Shown piece after piece: positions 25,575 to 38,000 of a stretch of DNA of 64,000 nt; within the stretch, counting starts at the first letter, position 1; every line of letters starts with the position of its first letter. The translations under genes and the position numbers were made by a program. The DNA comes from Marchantia polymorpha subsp. ruderalis. Lineage: Eukaryota; Streptophyta; Marchantiopsida; Marchantiales; Marchantiaceae. The DNA lies in NCBI GenBank assembly GCA_037833965.1, contig AP031354.1:3264001-3328000 (forward strand). Direction: 5' to 3'. The notes beneath the pieces were generated by a model. That model did not search any database. It had not been told where the DNA came from and saw only the letters and a list, made by a program, of their open reading frames with translations.

Positions 25575-28500
25575 AACAAATAAATTGGATCTCTATGAGA
25601 TTGTTAACATTTATAAAAATATCAAAAATCATGAAAAAATATTTAATTATCTGAAAAATATATAATAATTTGTTTAATCAGTAAAATGTGTGACTTGAAC
25701 TTGAATATTGTTAATTACAAAATTTACGAAAAATTTATTGAATTTATATGTATGCCATTCAATATTTGCAGTATTTTACTTGCTTCTACTGTAAACTATT
25801 ATGATTTTTACTATTTTATCAAATTACAAAATAATCATAAAAATAAATTTAGCAAATTATAAATTCGAGATTTTATATAATTAAATAACATATTATTTAA
25901 ATTCTTATTTAATGTTATAAAAAATATATAAACTTGTTTGTAAATTAGACTTTAATATCATTATGATTGAAAATTATTGAAACAACCATACACTTTTTAC
26001 GTAATTTATAACATATTATTAACAAGCAAATTTATACCAAAAAATAGGAATGAAATTGTAATTCGTATATATATATATATATATTTGTTTATTTATTTAT
26101 TAAAATAAAATTTGCTATTCATGTCACATACCAACATTTTCCCCCAATGTGGTAAAATTTAACAATGCTCAAATTTTTCAAAACATAGTATTTTTCAGGC
26201 TGTTGTGACTGTGCACATTGTTAATACACATTTAATTTGCATATTTATTATTAATGTAAGATTTATTTTCAGTTTTTTTTATTTAAAAACTACATTCAAA
26301 ATCAATTTTTTATACATTCAGTAGCAAGAACAATTGTTTGAGTTTGAAATCAAAAGTCCAAATTGCAATAATTTTCAAAATAATAAATAAAATGAATAAA
26401 ATCTGACTATATATAATTAAATTTTCATATCTATTATATGAAACAGAAAAAAATGTTTGAGATAGTTGAATGTCAAATTTTGTAATATAATCTTATTCTA
26501 TTTTAAACACAAAAATACAAATAAATAGTATTAGATTCACTCAATGTTAATCACAAATTGATTATGTATTATCATGCTTGGAATATAATGCTCTTAGATA
26601 TGCATGAATTCATCTTCTTATCATTCCAACAAAATGACATTACATCTATATATAATGTTTTTTTTCAATAATTTATTTCAAAAGTTCTTTTTGTTAGCTT
26701 TATCTCACTAATATCATGTAAATTCAATCACTTTATTGGCATCATCAGTTTGTATTAATTTTTCTATGATTTACAATAATATATTAATGTATCATGAATA
26801 ATTAGATTTAATCATATTTTTTGATGAATAGAAATATCATAAAAATTGATTTTTTCTTTAAATTTGAACATTAAAAATATATATTTTTATTCAATATCAT
26901 TATACTATATATATATTCATGATATGATCATATATTCAAAATTGTTATAACAATACTTAGTCTTTTGTCATCAATAAATCATGGGCAAAGATTTGAGATA
27001 AAATTATATAATGTATATTTGTTCATATTATTTGTAACATCAACACCCAATGTGTGTTCAATGTATGATTGAATAGGTTAGTGACCAATTGACACATAGA
27101 TCAAATTTTTTTGATTTTGTTTCTTATTGATCCACAACAAATATGATTGAAATTTTGTATGATTGAAATTATTTTTACTTCTTGCAATAATGTAGTAATT
27201 AGATTTAAATTTATAATATATAGTGAATAATTTATTAATAATCGTGATTCAAACGTGTGAATCTAATCAAACTGTAAAACAAATCAAAAAATGAAAAAAT
27301 TATACGAAAAAAAATTCATGTTTATTATTTGCAATGTATAAAACAAAGTATGACTTTATAAAAGAGTTTTTTTAATTCTTTGATACTATATCAATTTATT
27401 TAATGACCTATATTGATAATTTTTATTAAGATATTATATCATAAATTTTTTAATACTTTATTTGATAACCATGATGAAATTAACAAAATATATATATAAA
27501 CATATTATATAAAAGATCACAAAGTTATCAACAAGATTTAATACCAACAATCAATCTTTTTTTACAACAAAAGTAATATTTGAAACAAAATCTTAATCCA
27601 TGTTGTTAGAAATTGAAATCAAAGATGAATATCTTTAAATTTGTTATATTGTCATTGAAGCAACAAGCATATTTCTCATTCAAAAAGATGCGATGCTTTT
27701 GATTATGTTCAACTTTTGTATTTTATTCATATATGTTTGTTTGGATTGCAGAATGAATGTCATAATTATACATCATTTACAAGTGTTAAAGCATATTCAG
27801 TTATAAATTTGTACTTAATATTATTTTATTTTGTAGTAAATATCACAAAAAATTATAAATGTTTTGCATTGTTTGGAAAAAGATATTTTAAAAGTATGAT
27901 CTTGAATTTTTTTTATATATGTACAAATTCACTTCATAACTTTTAAATACAACCTTGTTGAATTTTGATATGAACATTATAAATACAGTGTCTGCAACTT
28001 TGGTAATGCCATGTATGGCCACAAAAATACAAATTGATTTCAACTTTTACACGTGAAACTTTCAAACCTCATTGAATTTTGTTTTTTTTTATTAAGTTGA
28101 TACACTCTTTTATATTCTTATATTTGTTTCAAAAAAATGAAATATATATGCATTATTTATTTGAGATATATAAAAATTCGGTTATAAATATATATATTAA
28201 TGAAATTATATGATTATGATTCATAATTAATTTTCTTATAAAATATACAAATAAAATTCGTTTCAAGCACGTAAACTATGAAATGGTTATTACATATATA
28301 ATTTTGATTTGATTCTTGAATATCAAAAAAATTATTTATTTATTTATATGTATAAAAATATTAAAAATGTATGATTTGTTGTATAAAATGCACACTATCG
28401 TTATATTTGATATCAAATGATTTTGTTAAAAATGAAACATCTATTTGTTAATCAAACATAACAATTGCTTATTACAATATAACACTAGAATTAAGAGAAA

Positions 28501-28636
28501 AGTTCAATTGAAGATGAAACATAAATTCTTAAGATGAGATATCATAAATGATTATATTATTCAATATATATATATTCAAACACATACACAAAGATAAAAT
28601 ATTTTTACTATCATTCAATCTACTCCTAATGGATTG
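25575..28636. other. Very AT-rich gene-free tract
   Basis: Around 3 kb of A+T-dominated sequence with short TA repeats (for example near 26069-26083). No coding frame, RNA gene or element boundary was recognised. Confidence 0.5.
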
Positions 28637-28641
28637 ATAAC

Positions 28642-30303
28642 TGTAAATATCTTTAGTTAGTTAGAACTAAATTAGAGGTTACTCTGAATATGGATGTAGA
28701 TACTTTAGTGTGCACTAGTTATAGCTGCCACATCAGCGATCCGCGCACTTGGTAGGTACAGAGTGGATGTGTTAGTTGACAGTGCCACGTCAGCAATCCG
28801 TGTGCTTGTAGGTAAGGATTGAGTGTGTTAGTTCCTGTGTTAGTTGGGTGCGCCACGTCAGCGATCCGTGTGCTTGTTAGGGTTATCCGCCACGTCATCC
28901 ATCCACTAGGAGTGGGATGGATGGTGGGGATTAGATCTTATCACCTTGTACTTGTTGGTGAGAGCTATATAAGGGAGAGGAGAACCATTGTTGATATCTC
29001 TCATTTTCAGAGTTTACGTTTCTATCTTCGAGTGAACTTCTCTCTAAACCCTAGTGTTACAATGGTATAAGAGCGACCTTGCTCTTTACTTGAGTGTGGA
29101 TTACCCCTCATGGAATAGCAAGTGAGTGATGATGGAGTGTAGTCTTGAGAGTGCATAGAGGCTGGCAGAGGTCATTCATCTGCATGTAGAGAGAGGTGGA
29201 AGGGGGAAATTGTGTTTTTGCAGATATGGACGGGATTGACAGGAATCCAGTACCGCACTGGCCAATTCCTAACCTATTCGATATTCACCTTCGTTGCATG
29301 AAGAAACATCATTTTCGGATGTACCTTGTGGCTTGTTGGGGTGCAGATTTTATGACTAGAGTGATGGAGTCAAGAGTGCCACTTATTCTTCCAATAGTTA
29401 CTTATGGAGAGATTTGGGATTGTACTATATACATTCTATACTGATTGTTTCATGGATTTGAATCGCGAACCACCTGTACCGGTTCGATTCAGCACTTATG
29501 TAGAGATTAGAACAGTATATAGACAGAAGAGTATATGGAGATTTTCTTGTGAGGAATTATGGAAAGGAGTACTATAGAGCTGTGATAGAGTCACCTGCAC
29601 CTTTTGTGACTCCTTTGTTGAGAGGTCACATAGTGATTATACTCACTTTGTATTAGAGGGATTGTGAGAAAGCATGGGAACATCAATTGATATGGGTGAG
29701 GTTCTCAATGCAATCATGGCGGAGATGAAGGAGTTGAGAAAAGCAATAGTAGATGGGCATACCAAGCAGCAAGCCATGGAAGATAAAATCTTCGCATTAG
29801 AGAGTGAGAAAGTAGAGAGAGAGAGTTGGAGAGATGGAAGTTGAACCTCAAGTTCAAGCTTCCCAAGTTCAGCCAGAACCAACTCCTATTGATGCAGCAG
29901 AGGCAAATAGGAGAAGTCTTCAAGAGATTGAAGATCAAGCAAATCTTTTGCTTCGAATGGGAAAATCCTGTAAGATGGAAGCTTACAAAGGGAGTAGAGC
30001 AATGGGAGTGTTAGAGGGATGGATTATGAGCATGAATATTCATTTATGCTCAGGTAAGGATTGAGTGTGTTAGTTAGTGTGTTAGTTGGGTGCGCCACGT
30101 CAGCGATCCGTGTGCTTGTTAGGGTTATCCGCCACGTCATCCATCCACTAGGAGTGGGATGGATGGTGGGGATTAGATCTTATCACCTTGTACTTGTTGG
30201 TGAGAGCTATATAAGGGAGAGGAGAACCATTGTTGATATCTCTCATTTTCAGAGTTTACGTTTCTATCTTCGAGTGAACTTCTCTCTAAACCCTAGTGTT
30301 ACA
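28642..30303 (+). mobile_element. Deleted copy of the Ty3/Gypsy chromovirus family (copy 1)
   Basis: The left LTR (28642-29061, 420 bp) is followed by a primer-binding site, the leader and the first part of gag, all close to the complete copy at 56806. The element ends with about 250 bp of a right LTR. The whole is bracketed by a perfect 5-bp target duplication ATAAC at 28637-28641 and 30304-30308, so it is one insertion later shortened. It is broken and non-autonomous, with more than one break. The LTR parts are still very similar, so it is fairly young. Confidence 0.9.
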
Positions 30304-30309
30304 ATAACA

Positions 30310-30405
30310 CGACAGAAATACATAATGGGCACAAAGATTGTTTATGTGTCACCCCCAACTAACACACAAATTAGTACACCCATAATCAAACCACACTACC
30401 GGCAT
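30310..30405 (-). mobile_element. Probable old LTR fragment, minus strand
   Basis: Read on the minus strand, the stretch around TGTGTTAGTTGGGGGTGACAC aligns loosely with the middle of the 420-bp LTR family. It directly abuts copy 1, so copy 1 may have landed in or beside an older relative. Confidence 0.4.
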
Positions 30406-30602
30406 CAATAGTGAATCCGCGAGATTCATTGAATGGCTAGTTATACCCTTACCACACGAAAATGAACAATAGTTTAGAGTATCTTAGTTGACAAGGAAAC
30501 ATGGTGCTACAAAGTATCTGTGACTTCCGTATGGAAACACTGTGTTTTTTAGGTTCATCGAATCCACTTAGATTTCTCCGCCATCTCATTGTACTCTCAC
30601 AT

Positions 30603-30974
30603 TGTAACAATCTTTAGTTAGTTAAAACCAAAGTATAGTTTACTCAAGATTGAGTATAGTAGATAATAGTGGATATCTACATTGCCATGTCAACGATCCG
30701 TGTGCTAATTAGTGTGTTAGTTGAAAACGACACGTTATCAATATGTGTGCTTCTTATGGTAAGATTGAATGTGGTAGTTTGTAGCAACACGTCAACAATC
30801 CGTGTGCTCTTTAGGTATATCTGACATGTCATCAATTCATTATGAGTGGATTGGATGGTAGGTACTTGTTGGTAAGAGCTATATAATAAAAGTAGATACA
30901 TTGTTGGTATTTCTAATCTTAAAAGCTTATGTTTAAAAGCATATTGAAATTTTCATTAAACCCCAATGTTGAAA
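30603..30974 (+). mobile_element. Diverged solo LTR of a related Ty3 family
   Basis: It begins TGTAACAATCTTTAGTTAG and follows the order of the 420-bp LTR, including ACGTCA-like boxes, a CTATATAA TATA box and a degraded CCCCAATGTTGA end. Many substitutions and small length changes mark it as far older than the other copies. No clear target duplication remains. Confidence 0.75.
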
Positions 30975-31489
30975 TTTAGATTTGTTGTCTTTGAATATCT
31001 TCACATTCTTTCGTGTTGTGTTTAGGTGTGGAATATTGATCACATCTTCACACAAAGTTTGTGTCAATTTGTCATTTTTTCTATAGAAACAATTGAAATA
31101 CATTTTATAAAAATTATGATGAAGACGAATTAGAATGTGGAAACATACATCTGCATGTGATCTTTGAACTTATTCGCATTAAATGAGTTGAACAAGTTTC
31201 AATCAAAGATTGTAATTTGCCATAATCCTCTATTCATGCTAGGAAATTGTCACGCGCCTTAGCATTAATTACTCATCATAATCTATACGCAACCCATTTG
31301 TTGCCAATGGCACATCAAAATCACACTTTCATCTCTATCAATACTTTACATCATGCAAAACAATATGAATTATAATAAAAGAATAAAAATGAGACTTTAA
31401 ACATCAGTGTTCATTACGACAACCTCTATTGAATAGCAAAGAAGAGGGAGATTTATATGAGTAGCACATGGAATTGAAAGCTTCGAGGT

Positions 31490-31830
31490 TACGTTGCGGA
31501 AGTTTTGTTGAAACCTCTGTGCATATAGAGAATGAACAAGAATTCACAGAATATAGTGCTTTTTTTTACAAACTTAAAATTACATTTGTTACATCGGTTG
31601 CTTCTCACTCTTAATGCAACCAATGTGGTAAAGCCCATCGAATTAACTATATTTGACGAGTTAGGTCTAATATAGCGAGCTGATATCATAATCATGTACT
31701 GAGTGCCGGATGCCAATCACGTGACAGCGACGTAAATCTTTATCTAACAATCACACACATTGATGACGTGTCGTTTCCAACTAACATATGAACTAACACA
31801 TATATTGCTAACGTGACGAAATAAAATTTC
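31490..31830 (-). mobile_element. Old LTR-element relic, minus strand
   Basis: On the minus strand, 31735-31825 resembles the middle of the diverged LTR at 30603 (GTTAGTTGGAAACGACACGT). Further on, a sequence resembling a decayed primer-binding site (ATGATATCAGCTCGC) appears. The rest is too altered to assign parts. Ancient and broken. Confidence 0.45.
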
Positions 31831-34150
31831 ATTTTTATTCATTCAATTTAATTTTCAATAACATTTAATTGAGTTTTCACTAACTAAAAATTGTTACATA
31901 CAATTATTAATAATTTTGAACTTGTGTATATGCATCATTTTTTTATTTCCATATATAATTAAAAATATTAATATATAATTTTTATATGAAATTAAATATA
32001 CATTTTTTTATCATATTAAATGATGTACAATTTTATTTGTTATAAAATAACTATAATAAAATTTTATAAAAGTTTACAATATTTCAACTATATTTACTTT
32101 TTGAAATGAATGGTTGCAAACAAGATAAATTATATGTACACTATGTGTTATTATAGATAAATATGTTTTAAATGTTGGGTTTTTGTGCTTTTTATTTGAT
32201 GCTAATTAATCAATCAATTAACTGGTTATAATTGTTTGCTTTTTAATAATAAAAATCATATTAGTATTCAAAATGCATATAATTTTTTAAATCATTTTCT
32301 GCACATATAATATATTTTTTGTTATGATAATAACATGATCTCACCTACTTATGATACAAAATTTAAAATTTGAAACAAGTTATAATTTTTAACATAGTAA
32401 TCTATCTATGCAATAGAGTTTATATGTTTGTGTTTATGATATGAGTGTATTTTTTGAAATTTATATGTGGATGTGGATATAGTTTTAAATTATTTTGTTT
32501 TAAAACTCATTCATAATGATCATTCACATTTTATAATATTATTTTGATTTTTGAAATACATGATATTTATTTGCACAATAAATGAAGATTTTGTGTCAGG
32601 TATAATTATCAATCTTGTAATAAAACTCCTTATTTACTAATATAATATTAAATACTTTAATGTTAACATGTTTATTAGTTTTGATGAACATAAGTCTATT
32701 TGGCTTGAATTGATAAGACAATTATAAATAAAAATTTATAAACAAGCATGTGACAGTTGTATTAGACATGTTAAGATTTGATTCTAATTTTTATATAAAC
32801 ATATATTTTAAAAAATTACATACATAAGTCATGTATAATTTATGTACCCTCTATGTTGCTTATGAACATGATATTAACAAATTTGATAGTTTTTATGAAA
32901 TGTAGATTATTCATGTTAAAATTACCATCATTTTATATTAAATATAAGTATTTTGATATGTATTGAAATAAAAATAGAAAAAAACAAGTATTCATGATCT
33001 AAGCTATACAAATATCACAATGAAAATAACGTTATACAACAACATAAATCAATCAAGATATATAACAAAATTTGTGTTAATCAACTGAAGATACAACATA
33101 GCAATTGAAGTAATACGATATAATGTAATATGCTTCATTTGTTTCTCACTAAAATTGTTCATTGTAAGAAACAAGTTTCACAAAATAGGAAAAAAATATA
33201 CATTGATCATGTATGTGATGAACTTTCAAAATTTAACTAGTAGAGACATGTAATAATTAGCATAATCTACAAAATAGATGATAAACAAATAAAATATTTT
33301 ATTAGTAACTAATGTCTATCTATACATATAGCAATTTAATCACGTTATGTAGAATAATTAGGCAATATACATTACATATATAATTTGTTTTATCAAATTT
33401 TCACACATCATTTCAAAAAGATGTAGCTTCAATGCTAGAGAAAAAAACAAATAAGTTGAAGGTATAAGGATTTCAACAAGATAAAACATGATTCTTAATT
33501 TTAAATGTCGGCATTACAATGATTATATGTCAAATGAATCAATCATTCGTTAAAAAAAAATGTGTTTTGTATAGCAACTAAATTTTACTCAACAAATATA
33601 TATTTGTCCAACATCAATAGACTACAAAGCTTAACAACACTCATTACATCTGAAGTATCACAATTCACTGTGAACGGAAAGAAATACATTCCACGATAGA
33701 TCATGTGCAACTATACTAAAACCTCTTAACATATATTGAATGTAAAATAGTATCACATCAAGAATAAAAAATACAATGAAATATTTCAATCACACAACAA
33801 GATTACTTGACTAGATACGCGAGTAATGCAAAATAGTTTCTAAGATACAACACAATTCATTTACTTGATTGGATCTCACGGCCATGGAGCCCATTGTCAT
33901 CAATTTTATCATAGTAGTTTCAAAGTTGACTGTATATAATATGAGAGTAATGATTGAACATGGAAGACCAAAAGTATTTCATAGTAGTACTTAACTCACA
34001 AGACTATATTGGCCATAAGAATAAAGTGTTTAGGGGTTGCGAAATTGTCATGCACACATTGATATTTATTAACTATTGTCCAAGGTTATCCAATCGCTCC
34101 AATAGATTGTAGCTAATCCAGAATTGATTTTCTAACATGTTTGATAGTTT
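31831..34150. other. Very AT-rich gene-free tract
   Basis: This tract has the same character as 25.6-28.6 kb. No coding frame, RNA gene or element end was seen. Confidence 0.5.
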
Positions 34151-34379
34151 GCTGCAATGCATTCGGGGATAACATGGGGCGAATTGTATCGTGTTCCGTT
34201 AAGGAAATGTATTGATAACCGCAGTGATTTCAACAAGCAATTTTATCTTGTTACCTTTTTTATGATTTATTGTAAGAATAAATCATCAAAAAGAAAGATG
34301 AAGTCATCGCTACAAGAGAATTACGAATCTACGAAACTGCAAGAAGTCCAAAGAAATGCTTGAAATTTGGAACATGTCA

Positions 34380-35025
34380 TCAGTTTACTCAAGATTCGAG
34401 ACGAACATTGATGTCGTACTTAATCAGCGGAGCGAGCGATTGATTAAAGCCGCGAGAACTTGGAAGCCCCCGCCAAGAAGAAAAAGAAGAAGAAGAAAAT
34501 TAGAACGATGTTTACTTAGAGTCGACGAAAGGGTTAGAAGCGAAGCCGTAAGTTCATCGCAGCCGATCTCCAGGCCGAGAACGCTGTTGTGGTCCCGCCA
34601 ATTCCGCGCCACGTAACCGCTCGGTTTAGCGCGAGGTGTTCAGTGCCGGATGCGGTAGCGCATTGGGCACCGCGTGCTCAGACACGAGGCCGGCTCGAGG
34701 GAGATAAACCGCTCAAGATGGAGATTAGAAGAGAGAAGTCGAATTAGCGCCAGATAAGTGATGGCAGTCGGCCCTAAGGTGACGGAGTGGTGGGCCGCGG
34801 AGTTGCGCTCGGGGTTCCCGAGCAGTTCATTAAGTCCAAGGATTCAGATCGGACGGCTTAAATGTGGCAGGCCAGGCGTGCCTGGGAAGCGTGCGTCGCG
34901 CGGAAGCTAGGGCAACTCAGCGCTTGCTAGCAGCAGTCTGCTCTTGTCTGTCTAAAGCTTGGAGCTTCGGATTCGGTCGCCCTTTCGAGAGCGGAGCTCC
35001 GAGCAGGAGCAAGCAGCGATCCACC
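34380..35025 (+). promoter_or_regulatory. Promoter and 5' leader region of eIF3a
   Basis: A sharp change from AT-rich DNA to a GC-rich block leads into the eIF3a start codon. The start context CCACCATGGCG at 35021-35031 is close to the optimum for translation initiation. No TATA box was recognised. Confidence 0.45.
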
Positions 35026-38000
35026 ATGGCGACCTTCGCGAAGCCCGAAAATGCGCTCAAGAGAGCGGAAGGTGAGTGCGACAGTCCTCTGCAATCGTTC
35101 AGGAAATAGACACGGAAATTTGCTTCGATGCCGATTTGTTCTCGGTCATTTCAACTGCGATTCGATAGGGTTTTGTTGGTTTGCTCGAGTGCATGGCGTT
35201 GTTGAGTCTGCGTTTCGTTTCACTAGGGTTTTAAGTTCTTGAAATTGACAAGGTGTGGCTGGGATGGAACTTTTGGGGCCCGTGATTGACTGGACTATGG
35301 GCACTTGTGTGGGCAATAGAGTTGATGAATGTCGGTCAGAAGCAAGCAGCACTCCAGGCGTTGCACGATCTGATTACCAGCAAGAGATATCGAGCATGGC
35401 AGAAAACATTAGAAAGGATCATGTTCAAATATGTAGAACTCTGCGTGGACATGAAAAAGGGCAGGTTCGCCAAGGATGGGCTTATACAATACCGTATCGT
35501 CTGCCAGCAAGTGAATGTGAGCTCTCTGGAGGAGGTGATCAAGTACTTTTTGAAGCTTTCCAGCGAGAAAGCAGAGCAGGCCCAGGCCCAAGCTGCCGAG
35601 GTCACCCTAGATATAGAAGATCTCGAAGCCGAGAAAAGGCCGGAGGATTTGATGCTCAGTTATGTCAGTGGGGAGAAAGGGAAAGAACGGTCAGATCGGG
35701 AGCTCGTCACTCCGTGGTTCAAGTTCTTGTGGGAAACTTACAGGACTGTGCTCGAAATTTTGAGGAACAACTCGAAGTTAGAATCTCTCTATGCTATGAC
35801 CGCCCATAGGGCTTTCCAGTTTTGTCTCCAGTACAAACGAACCACAGAGTTCAGACGGCTCTGTGAAATTTTGCGAAACCACCTTACAAATTTGAACAAG
35901 TATAGAGACCAGAGGGATAGACCTGACCTCACTCAGCCCGAAAGTTTACAGCTGTACTTGGAAACCAGATTTGAGCAACTGAAGGTCGCAACGGAGCTTG
36001 AGTTATGGCAGGTGAGAAGCCGGATCTTTTACCATCTGGATGTCCTCCTTTTCTGTGGTTCATCGTCGTTTTGTGGAAGTCTGAAACTGATGGAATATTG
36101 TGGGTGGTAACAGGAAGCTTTTCGGTCAATCGAAGACATCCATGGGCTGATGTCCATGGTAAAAAAGTCACCCAAACCTCAAATGATGGCTATCTACTAT
36201 GCCAAACTTACAAAAATTTTCTGGGTATCTGATAGCCATTTGTACCATGCATACGCGTGGTACAAATTATACAACTTGCAAAAGAGTTACAATAAGAACC
36301 TTACCCAGAAAGACCTTCAGCTCATGGCGTCGTCCGTCCTGCTCGCCACCCTCGCTGTTACTCCCTACGACAGGAAGCATGGTGCGCATCACTTCGAGCT
36401 CGAGATGGAAAAGGACCGAAACGTTCGAATGGCGAACTTATTAGGTTTCACCCTGGACCCAAAGAGAGACACTCGTGAAGTGGTGAGTATCACTGTCTGT
36501 GACTTCTCAATTGTGTCCCGATCGGATCCGTCGAATAGGATGTTGTCATGTACCTGTTATGTTATCTTCTTTCTCTCGGTACTCTCATCTGTCATATGGG
36601 GCTACCCAACTGCATGTCTCTGTGGACCGCTTGGTAACGGCGAGGATGAAACTAAAGTCGAGAAGTTGCTCGTATTTCACATTTTCTGGCCGTAAGTTGG
36701 TCTGTGTGAAGAATGTGGACTGACGATGTTGCCGGGAATCATGTTGGTTGTCATAGTTGAACGTTAATAATGAAATGTACTTCTTCCACGCCGTTTAACT
36801 TTACTTTTTGAACGCTGTAATATCTTACATCATTAACTTGTTCTCGCTATATCTAAGTCTGTCGTATGGGACGATGTGTTTGCTGGCAAATGCCTTGTTC
36901 CTGGTATTCGTTGTGCGTTGTCCACTACAGTACAAGATTTCTCACAAATTGTATTTTCGTCATTAAGTTCCGCAAGGCGTTGACACTGCAGTAATTTGTT
37001 GTTAGTCTGATTTTTAAGTCAGTAGCATGCGTTCCGAGGAAACCTTCTGTAAGTAGTGCTATGGATTTCAACATCTGGTAGTCTTCCTTTGGGCGGATGG
37101 ACTCTGTTGATTATCCTCCTATGATTTCAAGGTGTAAATATGAATTCCGAGCGTAAGGATGGAACGTATGTGCCGGTGCTGTGGACACTCGTCACGAGCT
37201 CAATTGCACCTTTGGAGAGGGATCCAATTGGGTAGATTTTGATTTGAGTCCATATTGGTAGAAAGTGTATGCCTTTCGATGCATCTTCGTTTTCTTATTC
37301 TACAAGGAGCGTCAGGCCGCAGAAGTACAGATTTAATTTTGGTTGCTGACTGTGCTGTCGGTTGTGGTGGCAGCTTTCCCGCGCAGCCCTTCTCGCAGAA
37401 CTGGTGAGTTGAGGAACTTGTTCAATTTCATTCGCGCTTCGAGGAGTTCAACGAACGTGGAAATTGATCTTTTGATAGCTTCTTGCAAGCATGTACACAA
37501 GAGGGAAATTTTGAACCATGAACACAAACCGCCTTTCCGTTTTGCAGGTCTCAAAGGGTGTGATGACTTATGTGTCTCAAGAGGTGAAGGACGTCTACAA
37601 CTTGTTGGAAAACGAGTTTCACCCATTGGACTTGGCTGCGAAAACTGAGCCCTTGTTGAACAAGCTGTGTAAGCTCAGCGATAAGCTGTCCGCTGCCTCT
37701 CCTGTTCCTGAGGTTCAGCTCGAGCAGTACGCCCCTGCTTTGGAGAAGCTTACGACCTTGAGAGTTCTGCAGCAGGTATATGGTCGCACGAACTAGCTCT
37801 CTCTCAGATGACATCTGGCAGCAGCTTCCTTCGGCAAGTGGCCCATGAATTTTAAACAGTCTAGCTGCTTTTGACAGGTATCTCAAGTCTACCAGACAAT
37901 GAAGATTACGAATTTGAGCAAAATGATTCCTTTCTTTGACTTTTCTCTGGTGGAGAAACTTGCCGTGGATGCCGTGAAATACAACTACGTGCAAGTGAAG

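Noticed and set aside
23400-28600. Possible organelle DNA insertion because of high A+T
   Set aside because: No organelle gene, rRNA or tRNA sequence was recognised; it looks like ordinary AT-rich intergenic DNA.
28819-29070. Recurring small frame starting with a hydrophobic LVSVLVGCATSAIRV-like stretch
   Set aside because: It recurs at 30061, 51202, 53600, 56983 and 62624 because it is the LTR itself; not a gene.
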